From the NCBI GenBank assembly GCA_016935615.1, contig JAFGQO010000163.1, forward strand, positions 1-38,672: a DNA stretch of 38,672 nt, in the 5' to 3' direction. Below the pieces are notes generated by a model, which searched no databases, was not told the DNA's origin, and saw only the letters and a list, made by a program, of their open reading frames with translations. A program made the translations under genes and the position numbers. Shown in pieces: positions 8,901-16,932 of the stretch (its first letter is position 1; every line of letters begins with the position of its first letter). This DNA is from Bacteroidales bacterium (GTDB lineage: Bacteria; Bacteroidota; Bacteroidia; Bacteroidales; UBA10428).

Positions 8901-10112
8901 AGGCTGGTATTCCTGATAATCAATATCCATACGATTTTTAACCAAATTATGCATCATGGCGTCACGGAGCATTGTATTGCGAAAGTCATTTCCTGAATTT
9001 CTTATTATAAAGGATTTAAATTTGTCAATTGGTTTATCATTGAATAGCTGATAGTTAATATTTCCTTTACCATATTTTGATCTTGCAAAGATTGAAAGAG
9101 ATTTTAGACTTTCTCTTCTTGAGCATGCTCCGAATATTTTTGTTCCGGCCACTTGATTTACACTTTGTTTCCCCGTGTTATCATAGAGTTCTATATTAAT
9201 TGGCCTTTCCCAGTCCTGGTTGTAGTTTTTGGGAGTCTCTGAACAGTTGCCTGTAATGCCATTTGTTCCTACTACATAGATTCCAATTTCATCATCGTAC
9301 AGGTATTTGTTATCCATAGAAATTGACAGGACAGGAAGTGAAAATTGTCTGTCAATAAAATACGTATGTGAAACGGTTTGACTTGAGAAAATCCCGTCTT
9401 CAATAACTATTGCCCTGATAACAGTTGTGGAATTAATCAGGATGGGTTCTGTATAATCAGTAGAGTTAATTGTGGGTTTTGAACCGTTTAAAGTATATTT
9501 AATTGTGGCAGTGGGAGATGATGCGCCAATTGATATCGACTGGGAACCGGAATAGAATCCCCCGGGAATGGAAAATTGCGGTTCAGGTGCAAAAATAGCA
9601 GCTGACGAACAAACAGAGCTATTATGATCCTTTGGAGTAATATTCTCAAAATAATACCAATCATCAGAGCCATCAGGATATCTTCCAAAGGAGATATCAG
9701 GGTATTGCAATCCGAATGTGAGTGAATCTACTATATTTAAATCCGGACCGGACAATATTATTTGATCACCATCGCCATTCAAAGAAAAATTTGTATGTTG
9801 TCTGTATGAAACTTTATCAGCATAAATAACGACGAAACTACCCGGGTAAATGATCAGTTCTGATGGAAGTTCCCATTTTTCAATATAGTTAATATCATCT
9901 GAGATATAATATCCTCCTAAATCTATTGCCTGATTTCCGGCATTATATAATTCAATCCAATCCACAAAATTTCCCCAATACTTTTCTAAATAACTCGAAG
10001 CATTATAAGCCTGAAATTCATTTATGTATATCTGAGACTGAACCTTAAATAAATAAAACATGAAAATGGAAAAAAAAATAGTCTTATTTCTGAGTACTAT
10101 CCATGTTTTCAT
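5904..10112 (-). CDS. Giant secreted CotH-kinase / lamin-tail-domain protein with T9SS sorting domain
   Basis: This is a 1402-residue multidomain exported protein. Domains in order: signal peptide (1-26); lamin-tail domain (LTD) 1, about 27-165; a chitobiase/FN3-like domain with KYTLNGSKP, about 180-250; a CotH-kinase-like domain, about 256-630, with NIREKLNEDY and the probable metal-binding YDTDFGFG near 522; a divergent InlB-B-type domain with DGYKFSGWEG, about 650-720; LTD 2-5, starting near 727, 880, 1025 and 1177, each opening with INE and DWIE; and a type A T9SS sorting domain from about 1334 (IIYPNPVTDG). CotH in Bacillus is a protein kinase of spore coat proteins. Here the protein should be exported to or beyond the outer membrane, so its phosphoacceptor, if any, is unknown. 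LTD 4 and 5 are nearly identical at DNA level. It is probably a single-gene unit. Domain calls are good; the function is not known. Confidence 0.85.
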   Translation of the reverse strand: MKTWIVLRNKTIFFSIFMFYLFKVQSQIYINEFQAYNASSYLEKYWGNFVDWIELYNAGNQAIDLGGYYISDDINYIEKWELPSELIIYPGSFVVIYADKVSYRQHTNFSLNGDGDQIILSGPDLNIVDSLTFGLQYPDISFGRYPDGSDDWYYFENITPKDHNSSVCSSAAIFAPEPQFSIPGGFYSGSQSISIGASSPTATIKYTLNGSKPTINSTDYTEPILINSTTVIRAIVIEDGIFSSQTVSHTYFIDRQFSLPVLSISMDNKYLYDDEIGIYVVGTNGITGNCSETPKNYNQDWERPINIELYDNTGKQSVNQVAGTKIFGACSRRESLKSLSIFARSKYGKGNINYQLFNDKPIDKFKSFIIRNSGNDFRNTMLRDAMMHNLVKNRMDIDYQEYQPAIIFLNGNYWGILNIREKLNEDYLESNHGIDADSVDILYKHVYIIEGDDSHYQNMMNFIRSNDLSVSENYQYVTTQMDISQFMNYQIAEIYFFNQDWPQGNNKYWRPQKNNGKWRWLLYDTDFGFGLYKYHDNMVQWATRTDVSTELFLNLMKNNEFYGEFLQRFSSHMNTSFLSERVIPIIDSLKNNIETEMPGHIDKWYFPGSMNNWYNEIQKLKDFAANRLPVLTQNLINEFELEGQYTLNTEVSNPDMGRIQIAGVQIPNNFSGLYFKNISVRLEAIPKDGYKFSGWEGISTSSQSEIRLSLESDSYIKANFNIADTLNNIHINEFSSKNDNAIRDDFGEYEDWIELYNSGTEAVDLAGLYLTDSIPYLNMCIVPDDRPELTVLFPDSTIILYADNDPKQGPLHLNFKLSNDGGKIGLTQKIGEELIIIDSLSYQKQYTGITMGRLPDGFGDWQFVIPTPGKHNLHIESITNLYINEICSNNSTIIADNYGGYDDWIEIYNNNDTSVNIGGLFLTDNLNNLTKYRIPETYPDSTTIPAKSYILLWADDQKNQGILHLNFKLSSEGEQIGLIQPDGKHPLDTFTFLKLYKDITIGRYPDGETKWSYMNATPRHSNIVNNYSGLYINELMASNSSIIDDEFNEYDDWIEIFNSNNYPVNIGGLFITDSLPTFSKHRIPTTHPDITTIPPQGFLLLWADSQKDQGILHLSFKLSSEGEQIGLAKQDGIYIDTKAFETQYTDITFGRFPDGKNVWSYMNATPRNNNVLFDYSGLFINEFMASNSSLICDEFNEYDDWIEIFNSNDYSVDIGGLYLTDSLPNPDKQRIPTRCSDSTTIPPKGFLLLWADNQKDQGILHLNFKLSSEGEQIGLSHYNGIKYKYIDSITFNNQNSNLSSGRVSDGADVWTEFIMPTPGTTNNTIDHTITQQKDENGLIIYPNPVTDGVIYLSQKRNIRLYNNIGFLVHSKNDVQNLNLGSIPKGIYILKTEYGEIVQIVVY
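6150..7500 (-). repeat. Intragenic 444-447-bp repeats encoding lamin-tail domains
   Basis: The last three LTD copies form tandem DNA repeats. For example, the TTGTTCTCC segment recurs at 6297, 6741 and 7188, giving unit lengths of 444 and 447 bp (148-149 residues). Long near-identical blocks also occur, such as the one starting at 6297 against 6741 and the one around 6500 against 6945. The pattern implies recent in-frame duplication, and copy number may vary between strains. Confidence 0.8.
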
Positions 10113-10323
10113 TGAATATATGGGGAATAATATTAACTATAAATATAAAGGTTCAATTCATAGATCGTTTTTGTTTTTGATTAGTTATATTATAGGTTTG
10201 ATTAATGATTGTTATTTGAATATCATTCCTACTTCCCAGGTTTTTTTTTCAATATCTCAGAATGATGAAAGTGATGATACATGAATAACCAACAGATGCA
10301 GATTTGCAAACTTTGTTTTCTGT

Positions 10324-12300
10324 TTATTGAACTACTATTTTATGGCTTGCAATAAAATTTCCTGATCTGACTGTACAGAAATATATACCATTTGGAATTT
10401 TTCCGGTTTCTTGTTCTATATTCCAGACAATTCTGTAAAAGCCTGCCTGCATTCTTTCATTTATCAGATTTGTGATATGTTTTTCATTGATATCAAAAAT
10501 ATCAACAAGAGTTTTTGCCTGAGTTTGTAATTCAAATTCAATTACTGCTTTATCTTTAGCAGGATTAGGATAACAACGTAGAGATTTTATTTCAGATCGT
10601 GTAATAACCGGAGATGAGTTTACTCCTCCTGTATCGGTTGCAGAGGTATGAAACGTAAGTCCGGGTACCCGGTTTCCTGCATAATTAGCATTATTCTCAA
10701 CTTCACATATATTCAGAGCAAAACTATAGTCATTGTATTGATTCAGAGTTTTGACCATTAATGTATTTACTCCTGCATCAATATTGATATTGACGATTTC
10801 CGTGTAAATATCATCATCGCCATATACATTTATTCCTGAGAATGAATAGATTCTTTCTCCATTCATATAAACATAAATGTCTTCATGCGTGCCAATCCAG
10901 AGTTCGGCTGCCTGAGTGGCAGGAGAAGAGAAATAACTGAATGCATAGGTGATAATATCTTCCTGCCCCTCATAAAAGCTTAACAGATCTATTCTGTCAT
11001 CGAAAAAATATACCGGTTCTGACCAGCCGTTTTCTCCTGCAACAGGTTTTACGGTATCTTCTCTGTTGAGAAGATCCTGGGTAATATCCGTTGAGTTAAA
11101 AACCTGGGAAAGCAACCAGGTGCGGTTACTTTGTCCGAATTTTCCGTTTGAAGTGGGATTTTTAATAACTTGTTTTTTCACTTCATTAAGGGGTGCTCCG
11201 GTAAGAATTATTTGTTCAGCATTATTTGTCCCCAAACCAACTTTTTCTGCAAGGGTTATGTGGGCTATATCATCGGGGTTCAGACAAAGCATGCATGTAC
11301 AGACATGATCAATTGCTACCGGATCAGCTCCCGCAAGAATAGTATTGAACCGAACCTGGTTTGTACCATCGCAAGTTTTGTACCTTTCAAGACACATAAT
11401 GGCATCGACCACAACGAAGTCGATGTCTGCAATGGTACATAAATCAACTATTTCTTCAGTTGTCCACCTTCTGTGGTCAACATCATGAACAAGACCTCCG
11501 TAATATGCTGATCCACTCATCTTATTGTATCCGTAATAGCACCCCGGAGCTGTTCCAACCTGATTCTTCAATGCATTTGTTATACCTGTGTCATGGATTT
11601 TCAGCACAGGAACAGAAATATATACATCTGCATCAATTTCTTCCTGGTGAACTCTGTATATGCCGTTATGAGGTGCAGCGGTTGCTTTAGGGCCAACGGT
11701 TATTTCGACAGTCTGTGCGTAAGTCTGGTTTAGATTGAACAAACTGAAATCGATATCGGAAAGATAGGGATCCGATAGCAGATCCTGGTATCCGGAGTTG
11801 TCCCATACACTGCCTTCATCACCAACAATATCGTTAGTTCTTGCGGTACCTTCACCAACAATAATCTCAACATTACCCTGAGTATGTTCATCTATAATTT
11901 TGATAAGAGATTTAACAACCCTGACATCTGTATTTTCTCCTTCACCGGAAGGACTATTGCCTCCCACCAGATTTACCTTTAACATCACCTTGTCTCCTTC
12001 ACTAATGACCCAGTCTAATCCTCCCTGCAGTTCAATGGCTTTTCTGACCATATTTTCTATCTGCTGGTAAGATGGATCAATATTTCTTGAAACCGGATCA
12101 GCCAACTCTCCGTAATCGGAAGGAACAATGGAAACCTTTGTTGTAGCTGCTGTTATCGCATCAAATTCTGATTCATACCTGTATGTACCTACTTCTTTGG
12201 TATATTTAAGTGAAAAGGTCAGATCCCAGCATATTGCGCTAAATGCAGCAATCAGAAGGAGAGAAGTGATTAATCTTTTTCTGGTATGTTTATGAAACAT
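10324..12300 (-). CDS. Secreted DUF362-domain protein with T9SS sorting domain
   Basis: This is a 658-residue protein with an N-terminal hydrophobic export segment after a basic start (HKHTRKR). A DUF362 domain spans about residues 60-390, with DKVMLKVNLVGGN near 105-118 and VPVLKIHDTGITNALKNQVG near 225-245, then a Cys-containing segment, HVCTCMLCLNPDD. Residues of about 437-540 form a predicted beta-sandwich (ELWIGTHEDIYVYMNGE). The C-terminus is a T9SS type A domain starting at CYPNPAKDKAVIEF. DUF362 proteins are of unsettled function, and some carry Fe-S clusters; here no ferredoxin-type CxxCxxC motif is seen. T9SS export of a DUF362 protein is notable. The gene lies 61 bp downstream of the permease gene on the same strand and may share its transcript. 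Confidence 0.8.
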   Translation of the reverse strand: MFHKHTRKRLITSLLLIAAFSAICWDLTFSLKYTKEVGTYRYESEFDAITAATTKVSIVPSDYGELADPVSRNIDPSYQQIENMVRKAIELQGGLDWVISEGDKVMLKVNLVGGNSPSGEGENTDVRVVKSLIKIIDEHTQGNVEIIVGEGTARTNDIVGDEGSVWDNSGYQDLLSDPYLSDIDFSLFNLNQTYAQTVEITVGPKATAAPHNGIYRVHQEEIDADVYISVPVLKIHDTGITNALKNQVGTAPGCYYGYNKMSGSAYYGGLVHDVDHRRWTTEEIVDLCTIADIDFVVVDAIMCLERYKTCDGTNQVRFNTILAGADPVAIDHVCTCMLCLNPDDIAHITLAEKVGLGTNNAEQIILTGAPLNEVKKQVIKNPTSNGKFGQSNRTWLLSQVFNSTDITQDLLNREDTVKPVAGENGWSEPVYFFDDRIDLLSFYEGQEDIITYAFSYFSSPATQAAELWIGTHEDIYVYMNGERIYSFSGINVYGDDDIYTEIVNINIDAGVNTLMVKTLNQYNDYSFALNICEVENNANYAGNRVPGLTFHTSATDTGGVNSSPVITRSEIKSLRCYPNPAKDKAVIEFELQTQAKTLVDIFDINEKHITNLINERMQAGFYRIVWNIEQETGKIPNGIYFCTVRSGNFIASHKIVVQ

Positions 12301-12361
12301 AATGATTGAATTGTATTAATTTTTTTACACCATATACTGTTATTTAAACTTATACAAAAAG

Positions 12362-13306
12362 TTACGCCTGTACAATGATATTATAAATTATCCCAAGAAT
12401 AATTGCTCCAACAATGCCTGTAAGCAGGTAGGTCAGAAAAATTCTGAATCGGAACACAGTGATCATCAGTAGTAAGTTTGATACTTTGGTCACAGGCCCG
12501 GAGATAAAAAAAGCCAGGACAGCTCCTTTGCTCATGCCAAGATCAGCCAGTTGTTCAACTACAGGAATAGCAGCACCGCCGCAAACATAAAAAGGTATTC
12601 CGGCACCTGTGGAAAACAATACCGAAAGGAAATCATTGCCCTGAAAAAGCTTTGTCATCAGGTTTGAAGGTGTCAGGATCCGAATTGCTGCCGCAAGAAG
12701 AATAGCGAGGAAAAAATATTTGCTGATAAAACGGGCCATCTTATACAATTCATGTATAAATTGTTTAAAATCAGGTTTTTGAGAAATATCATTGATTGAA
12801 GTCTGCTCAAACGAGTTGTTGCTGTATAGTATAGCACCCGGTTTGATGATTTTTTGATGTATCAGTAATTCAGTGGTGTAACCTGCTGCCAAGCCTAAAA
12901 GAAAGGCTGAAATAAGGCGTACCAGGGCCATCTCAATCCCAAAAGCTCCGGTTGTTAATACAAATAAATTTGGATCTATCAGAGGTGAAGATACCAGCAA
13001 TGCCATGAGCACAGGAAGGGGTACTCCCATTGTAAACAAAGCTGCTGACAGAGGAATAACAATATAACTTCCCAGTGGGGAAACAATGCCTGTAAGAGAT
13101 GCGATTAAAATGGGAACCTTTTTTCTTTGATAGAGAAATCCGGCAATACGATCCTTTGTTAAATAGATTTTAATTCCCGTTGTGGCAATAATTCCGATAA
13201 CCAGATAAGGCCACAGATTTGATAAAAGGATAAAAGATTCATCAATTACCTGTTTGGTATAACTTCCCTGATAATGGTTTAATAATCTAAAATACAGGTC
13301 TTCCAT
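12362..13306 (-). CDS. ArsP/DUF318-type permease, putative metal or arsenical efflux
   Basis: This is a 314-residue polytopic membrane protein with about eight hydrophobic segments split into two halves by a hydrophilic loop at about residues 160-195. Motifs typical of the ArsP_1 (DUF318) permease family include GIVSPLGSYIVIPL near residue 75 and, in the second half, YVCGGAAIPVVEQLADLGMS followed by AFFISGPVTKVSNL. Family members export organoarsenicals, or are proposed to move copper or zinc (the SO_0444-like group). The Cys in the second-half motif could take part in metal handling, but that is inference. No metalloregulator gene is next to it. The upstream gap of 208 bp shows no clear promoter. 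Substrate unknown. Confidence 0.75.
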   Translation of the reverse strand: MEDLYFRLLNHYQGSYTKQVIDESFILLSNLWPYLVIGIIATTGIKIYLTKDRIAGFLYQRKKVPILIASLTGIVSPLGSYIVIPLSAALFTMGVPLPVLMALLVSSPLIDPNLFVLTTGAFGIEMALVRLISAFLLGLAAGYTTELLIHQKIIKPGAILYSNNSFEQTSINDISQKPDFKQFIHELYKMARFISKYFFLAILLAAAIRILTPSNLMTKLFQGNDFLSVLFSTGAGIPFYVCGGAAIPVVEQLADLGMSKGAVLAFFISGPVTKVSNLLLMITVFRFRIFLTYLLTGIVGAIILGIIYNIIVQA

Positions 13307-13514
13307 GTCATAATTGTTCTTGTTGATGCTACAACTGATTGTTGAAAGACTTCATGCAATGTATAAAAAAAATATATCCTTGGACAAATGGAATGCAAAT
13401 GCTATTTTAATAATTCAGAAGAGAAATAATGGTTTGTATAACGAATAAAAATGAGATAACAAGGAAGGAAGATATTTTTTAAAGATTGCTTTCTGATTCT
13501 TTGTGTGATACATA

Positions 13515-14672
13515 TTAATAATCTGCTTTCCTTCTGATTTTTATCCGGATTGCATTTTCCACAGGTTCTTCGGAGATAAGGATCAGGTATCCGCCACCTC
13601 CGGCGCCGGATAATTTCCAGCCAAGGACTTTGTTCCTGTATTGATTTATTATAGTATTAATTTCATTATTCAGTGTATTTGGGAACAAGGTAGTCTGGGC
13701 TTCGAACGATTCAATAACGTAACGGCCAAATTCTTTCAGGTTCTTTTGTGAAATTGACTGATAGCATTTCCGGGCAGCTGAAGCAAGTTTACCCACATTT
13801 TCCAAAGTGATCTGAGCACCACCTGTTGCATCATAGTTTTTTTCTCTTGGCCACAGTGTCACCATATAAATGTGCTTTTCAAGCCAGTGTAAAATATTCT
13901 CATCATCAACAATTGTAATTTTTGAAGGCCAGTAGGTATTCTTTGAAAAGTAAAAGTGACACAAACCCGGAACCACAAGCCCTATTGAATCCTGTGACCC
14001 TGAAATTTCTTTTTTACCTGGTTCATTGTCATACCGGAAAAGTGTTTTTGCCAGCTTTACAGGGTGTCCCAATGGTAGTGTTGGGCCCCAGAGTTCTAAT
14101 ATTTTTTTCCTTGTGGATGTTGCCATACCGCTTCTTTCATTGAATTCTTGCGTAGGTTCTATGGAAATCGTTATACAGGAACCAGGCATAACACTGTTTA
14201 CATAGGGTTGATCTATCCATGTTCCGGCCAGATCAATACGATATGGGATTGCATTGCTTTTTTCACCTCGTAACGAGGTGGTTGATCTTGACGGCAATCC
14301 GGGCTCCGGAACTCTCTTAAGAATCTTATATTTAATATCAAGCTTTTTGCAAAGTGATTCTTTCAACGGACTATGGCCATCTTCATTAACAATAAAAATA
14401 TCAGGGTGCATTTCTTTCAGATCTTTTTCAAAATCCAGGATCCCATCACCGGAATTTATCCATGCATCGGTAACATATTTAATTGCCTTTACCATGAATA
14501 GTCGTTCAGAATCGCTATGAAATGTCTTTCTGCCTTTTAATGTTTCAATGGTTTTATCAGATCCTATTCCCACATATACTGATCCATACCGAGCAGCTTC
14601 TTTAAAAAATGCAACATGGCCGCTATGCAGCATATCAAAGCATCCGGAGACAAAAACTTTTTTTCCTGTCAT
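13515..14672 (-). CDS. Fused cytidylyltransferase-like and GHMP-kinase-like protein
   Basis: This is a 385-residue bifunctional-looking enzyme. Residues 1-135 form a cytidylyltransferase fold: VFVSGCFDMLHSGHVAFF carries the HxGH nucleotide-binding motif, and the ISSTR-like block reads PSRSTTSLR near 130. From about residue 140 a GHMP-kinase-like domain follows: IPYRIDLAGTWIDQP is the substrate-side N-terminal motif, GSQDSIGLVVPGL resembles the GxQDQ region of HddA/FKP-type sugar kinases, and SGAGGGGYLILI is the C-terminal GHMP motif. The usual GLGSSSA phosphate loop is not obvious; GMATSTR near 181 is the closest match. By analogy with HldE and FKP, the protein could phosphorylate and then activate a sugar or sugar-like compound to an NDP form, but the substrate is unknown. 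No glycan cluster surrounds it. Confidence 0.75.
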   Translation of the reverse strand: MTGKKVFVSGCFDMLHSGHVAFFKEAARYGSVYVGIGSDKTIETLKGRKTFHSDSERLFMVKAIKYVTDAWINSGDGILDFEKDLKEMHPDIFIVNEDGHSPLKESLCKKLDIKYKILKRVPEPGLPSRSTTSLRGEKSNAIPYRIDLAGTWIDQPYVNSVMPGSCITISIEPTQEFNERSGMATSTRKKILELWGPTLPLGHPVKLAKTLFRYDNEPGKKEISGSQDSIGLVVPGLCHFYFSKNTYWPSKITIVDDENILHWLEKHIYMVTLWPREKNYDATGGAQITLENVGKLASAARKCYQSISQKNLKEFGRYVIESFEAQTTLFPNTLNNEINTIINQYRNKVLGWKLSGAGGGGYLILISEEPVENAIRIKIRRKADY

Positions 14673-14841
14673 AGTTACAGCTTTAGAGAAAGCTTAAAGA
14701 TAATGTTCTTTGTTAAAAATTTAAATTTACTCAGGCCGGAAAGCTATTTAATGAATACAACAGGTTGTTAAAATTCTGCAGTTCATTGATTCTTTACACT
14801 CAATATTGTAATTTTAAAATACACAATGAAAAACCATTTCT

Positions 14842-16338
14842 ATGAAATCCAAAACAAATTATTCAATCAGCCGGCGAAAATTTCTGAAATCGTCTGTTTC
14901 TGTTGTAACGGGTATGAGTCTTCTACCTTCGTTTTACCACTGTACTTCCGGGCCAAAACTAATGACAAGAAGTTTTGGAAGACTAAATCGTGAGGTTACT
15001 ACATTCGGATTAGGAGGTCAGGCGTCCATACAATGGACGCCCGGTGATGTTGATCCGGTAGCTGTTATTTTGAAAGCTTTCGATAAAGGAGTGAATTATT
15101 TTGATACTTCCAATTTGTACGGACCCAGCCAGATGAACTATGGTAAGGCATTTAGAAAACTGGATCTTATTCCCGGACAAGCAGGGTATAACGAGGTCTT
15201 AAGAAGATCCATCTTTCTTACGTCGAAAACACATTTGAGATGGGCCAAAGGGGAAAAAGAAATGGAAGGACTGAATAACTGGACAAACGGTGAAGCAGGC
15301 TCTCATACTATCAATGATTTAAAGCGCAGCCTGACCCAGATCTATGGAGACGGGAAAGGGAGTTACCCTGAAGGAGCATACCTTGATATGGTATTAATTC
15401 ACAGTGTTACCAGTCCGGCCGATGTGGATGCCATTTATGAAGGAATTGATAATACTGATCCGAGGGCAGAAAGAATTGGAGCTCTTGCTGCATTGCGCGA
15501 TTACAGGGACGGCACCAATTTAACTGGTCTGAATCCAAAAGAAGAAAGACTGATAAAACATATTGGCTTTTCCGGGCATTACAATGCGGGAGTTATGATG
15601 GACCTCATCCGACGTGATGAGTATGGAATTATTGATGGTATGCTGGTTGCTATAAATGCCAACGACAAACTGAATTTTAATATGCAGCACAATGTGATAC
15701 CTGTTGCTATGGCAAAAAATATCGGATTGATAGGCATGAAAGTTTTTGCTGACGGAGCCATGTATACAAAAGAAGCTCATTGGTCGGGTGAGCCTGCTGA
15801 TGTGGTAAGACAGGTTGGAAGTAAAGAAATCCCTTTTCAGTCTCTTATTGGATATTCACTTACAACTCCGGGTATTAGTACAGTTATTATTGGGATAGGC
15901 CAAATATCAGATGACCCGGCACAATGTCAACTCAGTCAGAATATCTCAGCTTCTCAGATCAGGATAGCAGGATTGAGCGAAACCGACAGGGAAGAAATAG
16001 AGAAAGTGGCCGGAAAGATCAAAGAGGGGAAAACCAACTATTTTCAAAAAGATGAAGGTGGATTGACGGCGGTACAGAACTCTTTGGTTAAAAAAGAAGG
16101 TGAGAACAAAATTCAACTGACATGGGATACTGCCTATGCAGGAAATTATCCGATTGAAAAATATGAAGTTTGGAGGAATAATGAGAAACTGGGTGTGGTA
16201 ATGCATAAGCCTCAAACATCTTTGGCCCCATTTGTGTATCATGATAACATAATGGGAATGGATAAATTTGAATACAAAGTGGTTACTGTTGATACCAAAA
16301 ATAATAAAGCGGAGACTGAGACTATGGTTTGGAGTTAA
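14842..16338 (+). CDS. Tat-exported aldo/keto reductase with C-terminal extension
   Basis: This is a 498-residue protein. The N-terminus SRRKFLKSSVSVVTG is a clear twin-arginine export signal, so the enzyme should be exported folded, possibly with bound cofactor. A Cys follows (FYHC), so it may be a lipoprotein, although the lipobox is weak. The aldo/keto reductase barrel shows the catalytic tetrad in context: Asp and Tyr in YFDTSNLYG (near 90), Lys in LTSKTHLR (near 130) and His in DMVLIHS (near 180). Residues from about 415 form an FN3-like beta domain (KIQLTWDTAYAGNYPIEKYE). Substrate and physiological electron donor are unknown; a periplasmic AKR cannot rely on cytoplasmic NADPH turnover unless the cofactor stays bound. 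The GNAT gene converges on it from the other strand. Confidence 0.85.
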   Translation: MKSKTNYSISRRKFLKSSVSVVTGMSLLPSFYHCTSGPKLMTRSFGRLNREVTTFGLGGQASIQWTPGDVDPVAVILKAFDKGVNYFDTSNLYGPSQMNYGKAFRKLDLIPGQAGYNEVLRRSIFLTSKTHLRWAKGEKEMEGLNNWTNGEAGSHTINDLKRSLTQIYGDGKGSYPEGAYLDMVLIHSVTSPADVDAIYEGIDNTDPRAERIGALAALRDYRDGTNLTGLNPKEERLIKHIGFSGHYNAGVMMDLIRRDEYGIIDGMLVAINANDKLNFNMQHNVIPVAMAKNIGLIGMKVFADGAMYTKEAHWSGEPADVVRQVGSKEIPFQSLIGYSLTTPGISTVIIGIGQISDDPAQCQLSQNISASQIRIAGLSETDREEIEKVAGKIKEGKTNYFQKDEGGLTAVQNSLVKKEGENKIQLTWDTAYAGNYPIEKYEVWRNNEKLGVVMHKPQTSLAPFVYHDNIMGMDKFEYKVVTVDTKNNKAETETMVWS

Positions 16339-16347
16339 ATCTTGCAG

Positions 16348-16367
16348 GGTCATGCCATGGCGTGACC
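16348..16367. terminator. Perfect palindromic hairpin between convergent genes
   Basis: GGTCATGCC-AT-GGCGTGACC forms a 9-bp stem with one wobble pair, 10 bp after the aldo/keto reductase stop. On the plus strand it is followed by an AT-rich but not T-only tract. It lies between two convergent genes, so it may end both transcripts. The lack of a clean T-run keeps confidence moderate. Confidence 0.45.
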
Positions 16368-16391
16368 ATTATTAATTCTTCATTATTAATT
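16364..16391 (-). repeat. Heptanucleotide array 3, abutting a stop codon
   Basis: On the minus strand the units are AATTAAT, AATGAAG, AATTAAT, AATGGTC. The first unit begins on the second base of the TAA stop of the GNAT gene, the same register as array 1 has to the stop of the PagL-like gene. The units are shared with arrays 1 and 2. Confidence 0.65.
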
Positions 16392-16932
16392 ATCCCCTTC
16401 TTTCATCGTCCTCAAGAATAGCATAATGAAAATTGTCTTTCCATACTCCGCGGATAGGAAGAATTTTTCTTCTTATCCCTTCCTGAGTCATTCCGACTTT
16501 TTCAAGCACTCTGATCGATCTTTTGTTTTCAGTTGCAACTCCGGCTTCAATTCTATGAAGGTTAAGTTTTTCAAATCCGAAATTTATCAGTGTTTCAGCT
16601 ACCTCTGTTGCAAAACCCCATCCCCAATAGTCGGGTGATAAATTGTAATATATTTCACCCATCCTAAATCTGTCCAGGCTCAATTTCATACCTGAAACGC
16701 CAATGACTTCATCGCCTGATTTTTTCAGGATCAACCAGCAGTATAATTTTCTCTCTTTCGATTTCTGATCATCAATAACAGGTTGATAGATTTTTTTTGT
16801 TGATTCAATATCCTTTGGAATTCCCAGTGTATTAAATTCATCGATTTCCGGAATTGAATTCAAAGTGTGAAGCGTTTCAATATCTTCTGGTGTAATTTCT
16901 GTTAATTTAAGTCGTTCTGATTGTAAATTCAT
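16390..16932 (-). CDS. GNAT-family N-acetyltransferase (RimJ/RimL-like)
   Basis: This 180-residue protein resembles the RimJ/RimL-type acetyltransferase group (Acetyltransf_3). It has an N-terminal SERLKLTEITPEDIETL start typical of the group, a central beta-strand block VIGVSGMKL, then GEIYYNLSPDYWGWGFATEV, which is the acetyl-CoA-binding motif A in variant form, and NKRSIRVLEKVGMTQEG, the conserved C-terminal helix-strand. These enzymes move acetyl groups from acetyl-CoA to N-terminal amines of proteins or to small-molecule amines; the substrate cannot be read from the sequence. The stop codon overlaps a heptamer repeat array. The gene stands alone and converges on the aldo/keto reductase gene. 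Confidence 0.85.
   Translation of the reverse strand: MNLQSERLKLTEITPEDIETLHTLNSIPEIDEFNTLGIPKDIESTKKIYQPVIDDQKSKERKLYCWLILKKSGDEVIGVSGMKLSLDRFRMGEIYYNLSPDYWGWGFATEVAETLINFGFEKLNLHRIEAGVATENKRSIRVLEKVGMTQEGIRRKILPIRGVWKDNFHYAILEDDERRG

Noticed and set aside
10060..10284. 74-codon plus-strand frame upstream of the CotH/LTD gene
   Set aside because: It overlaps the start of the large minus-strand gene and continues through AT-rich leader DNA; hydrophobic residues reflect composition only.
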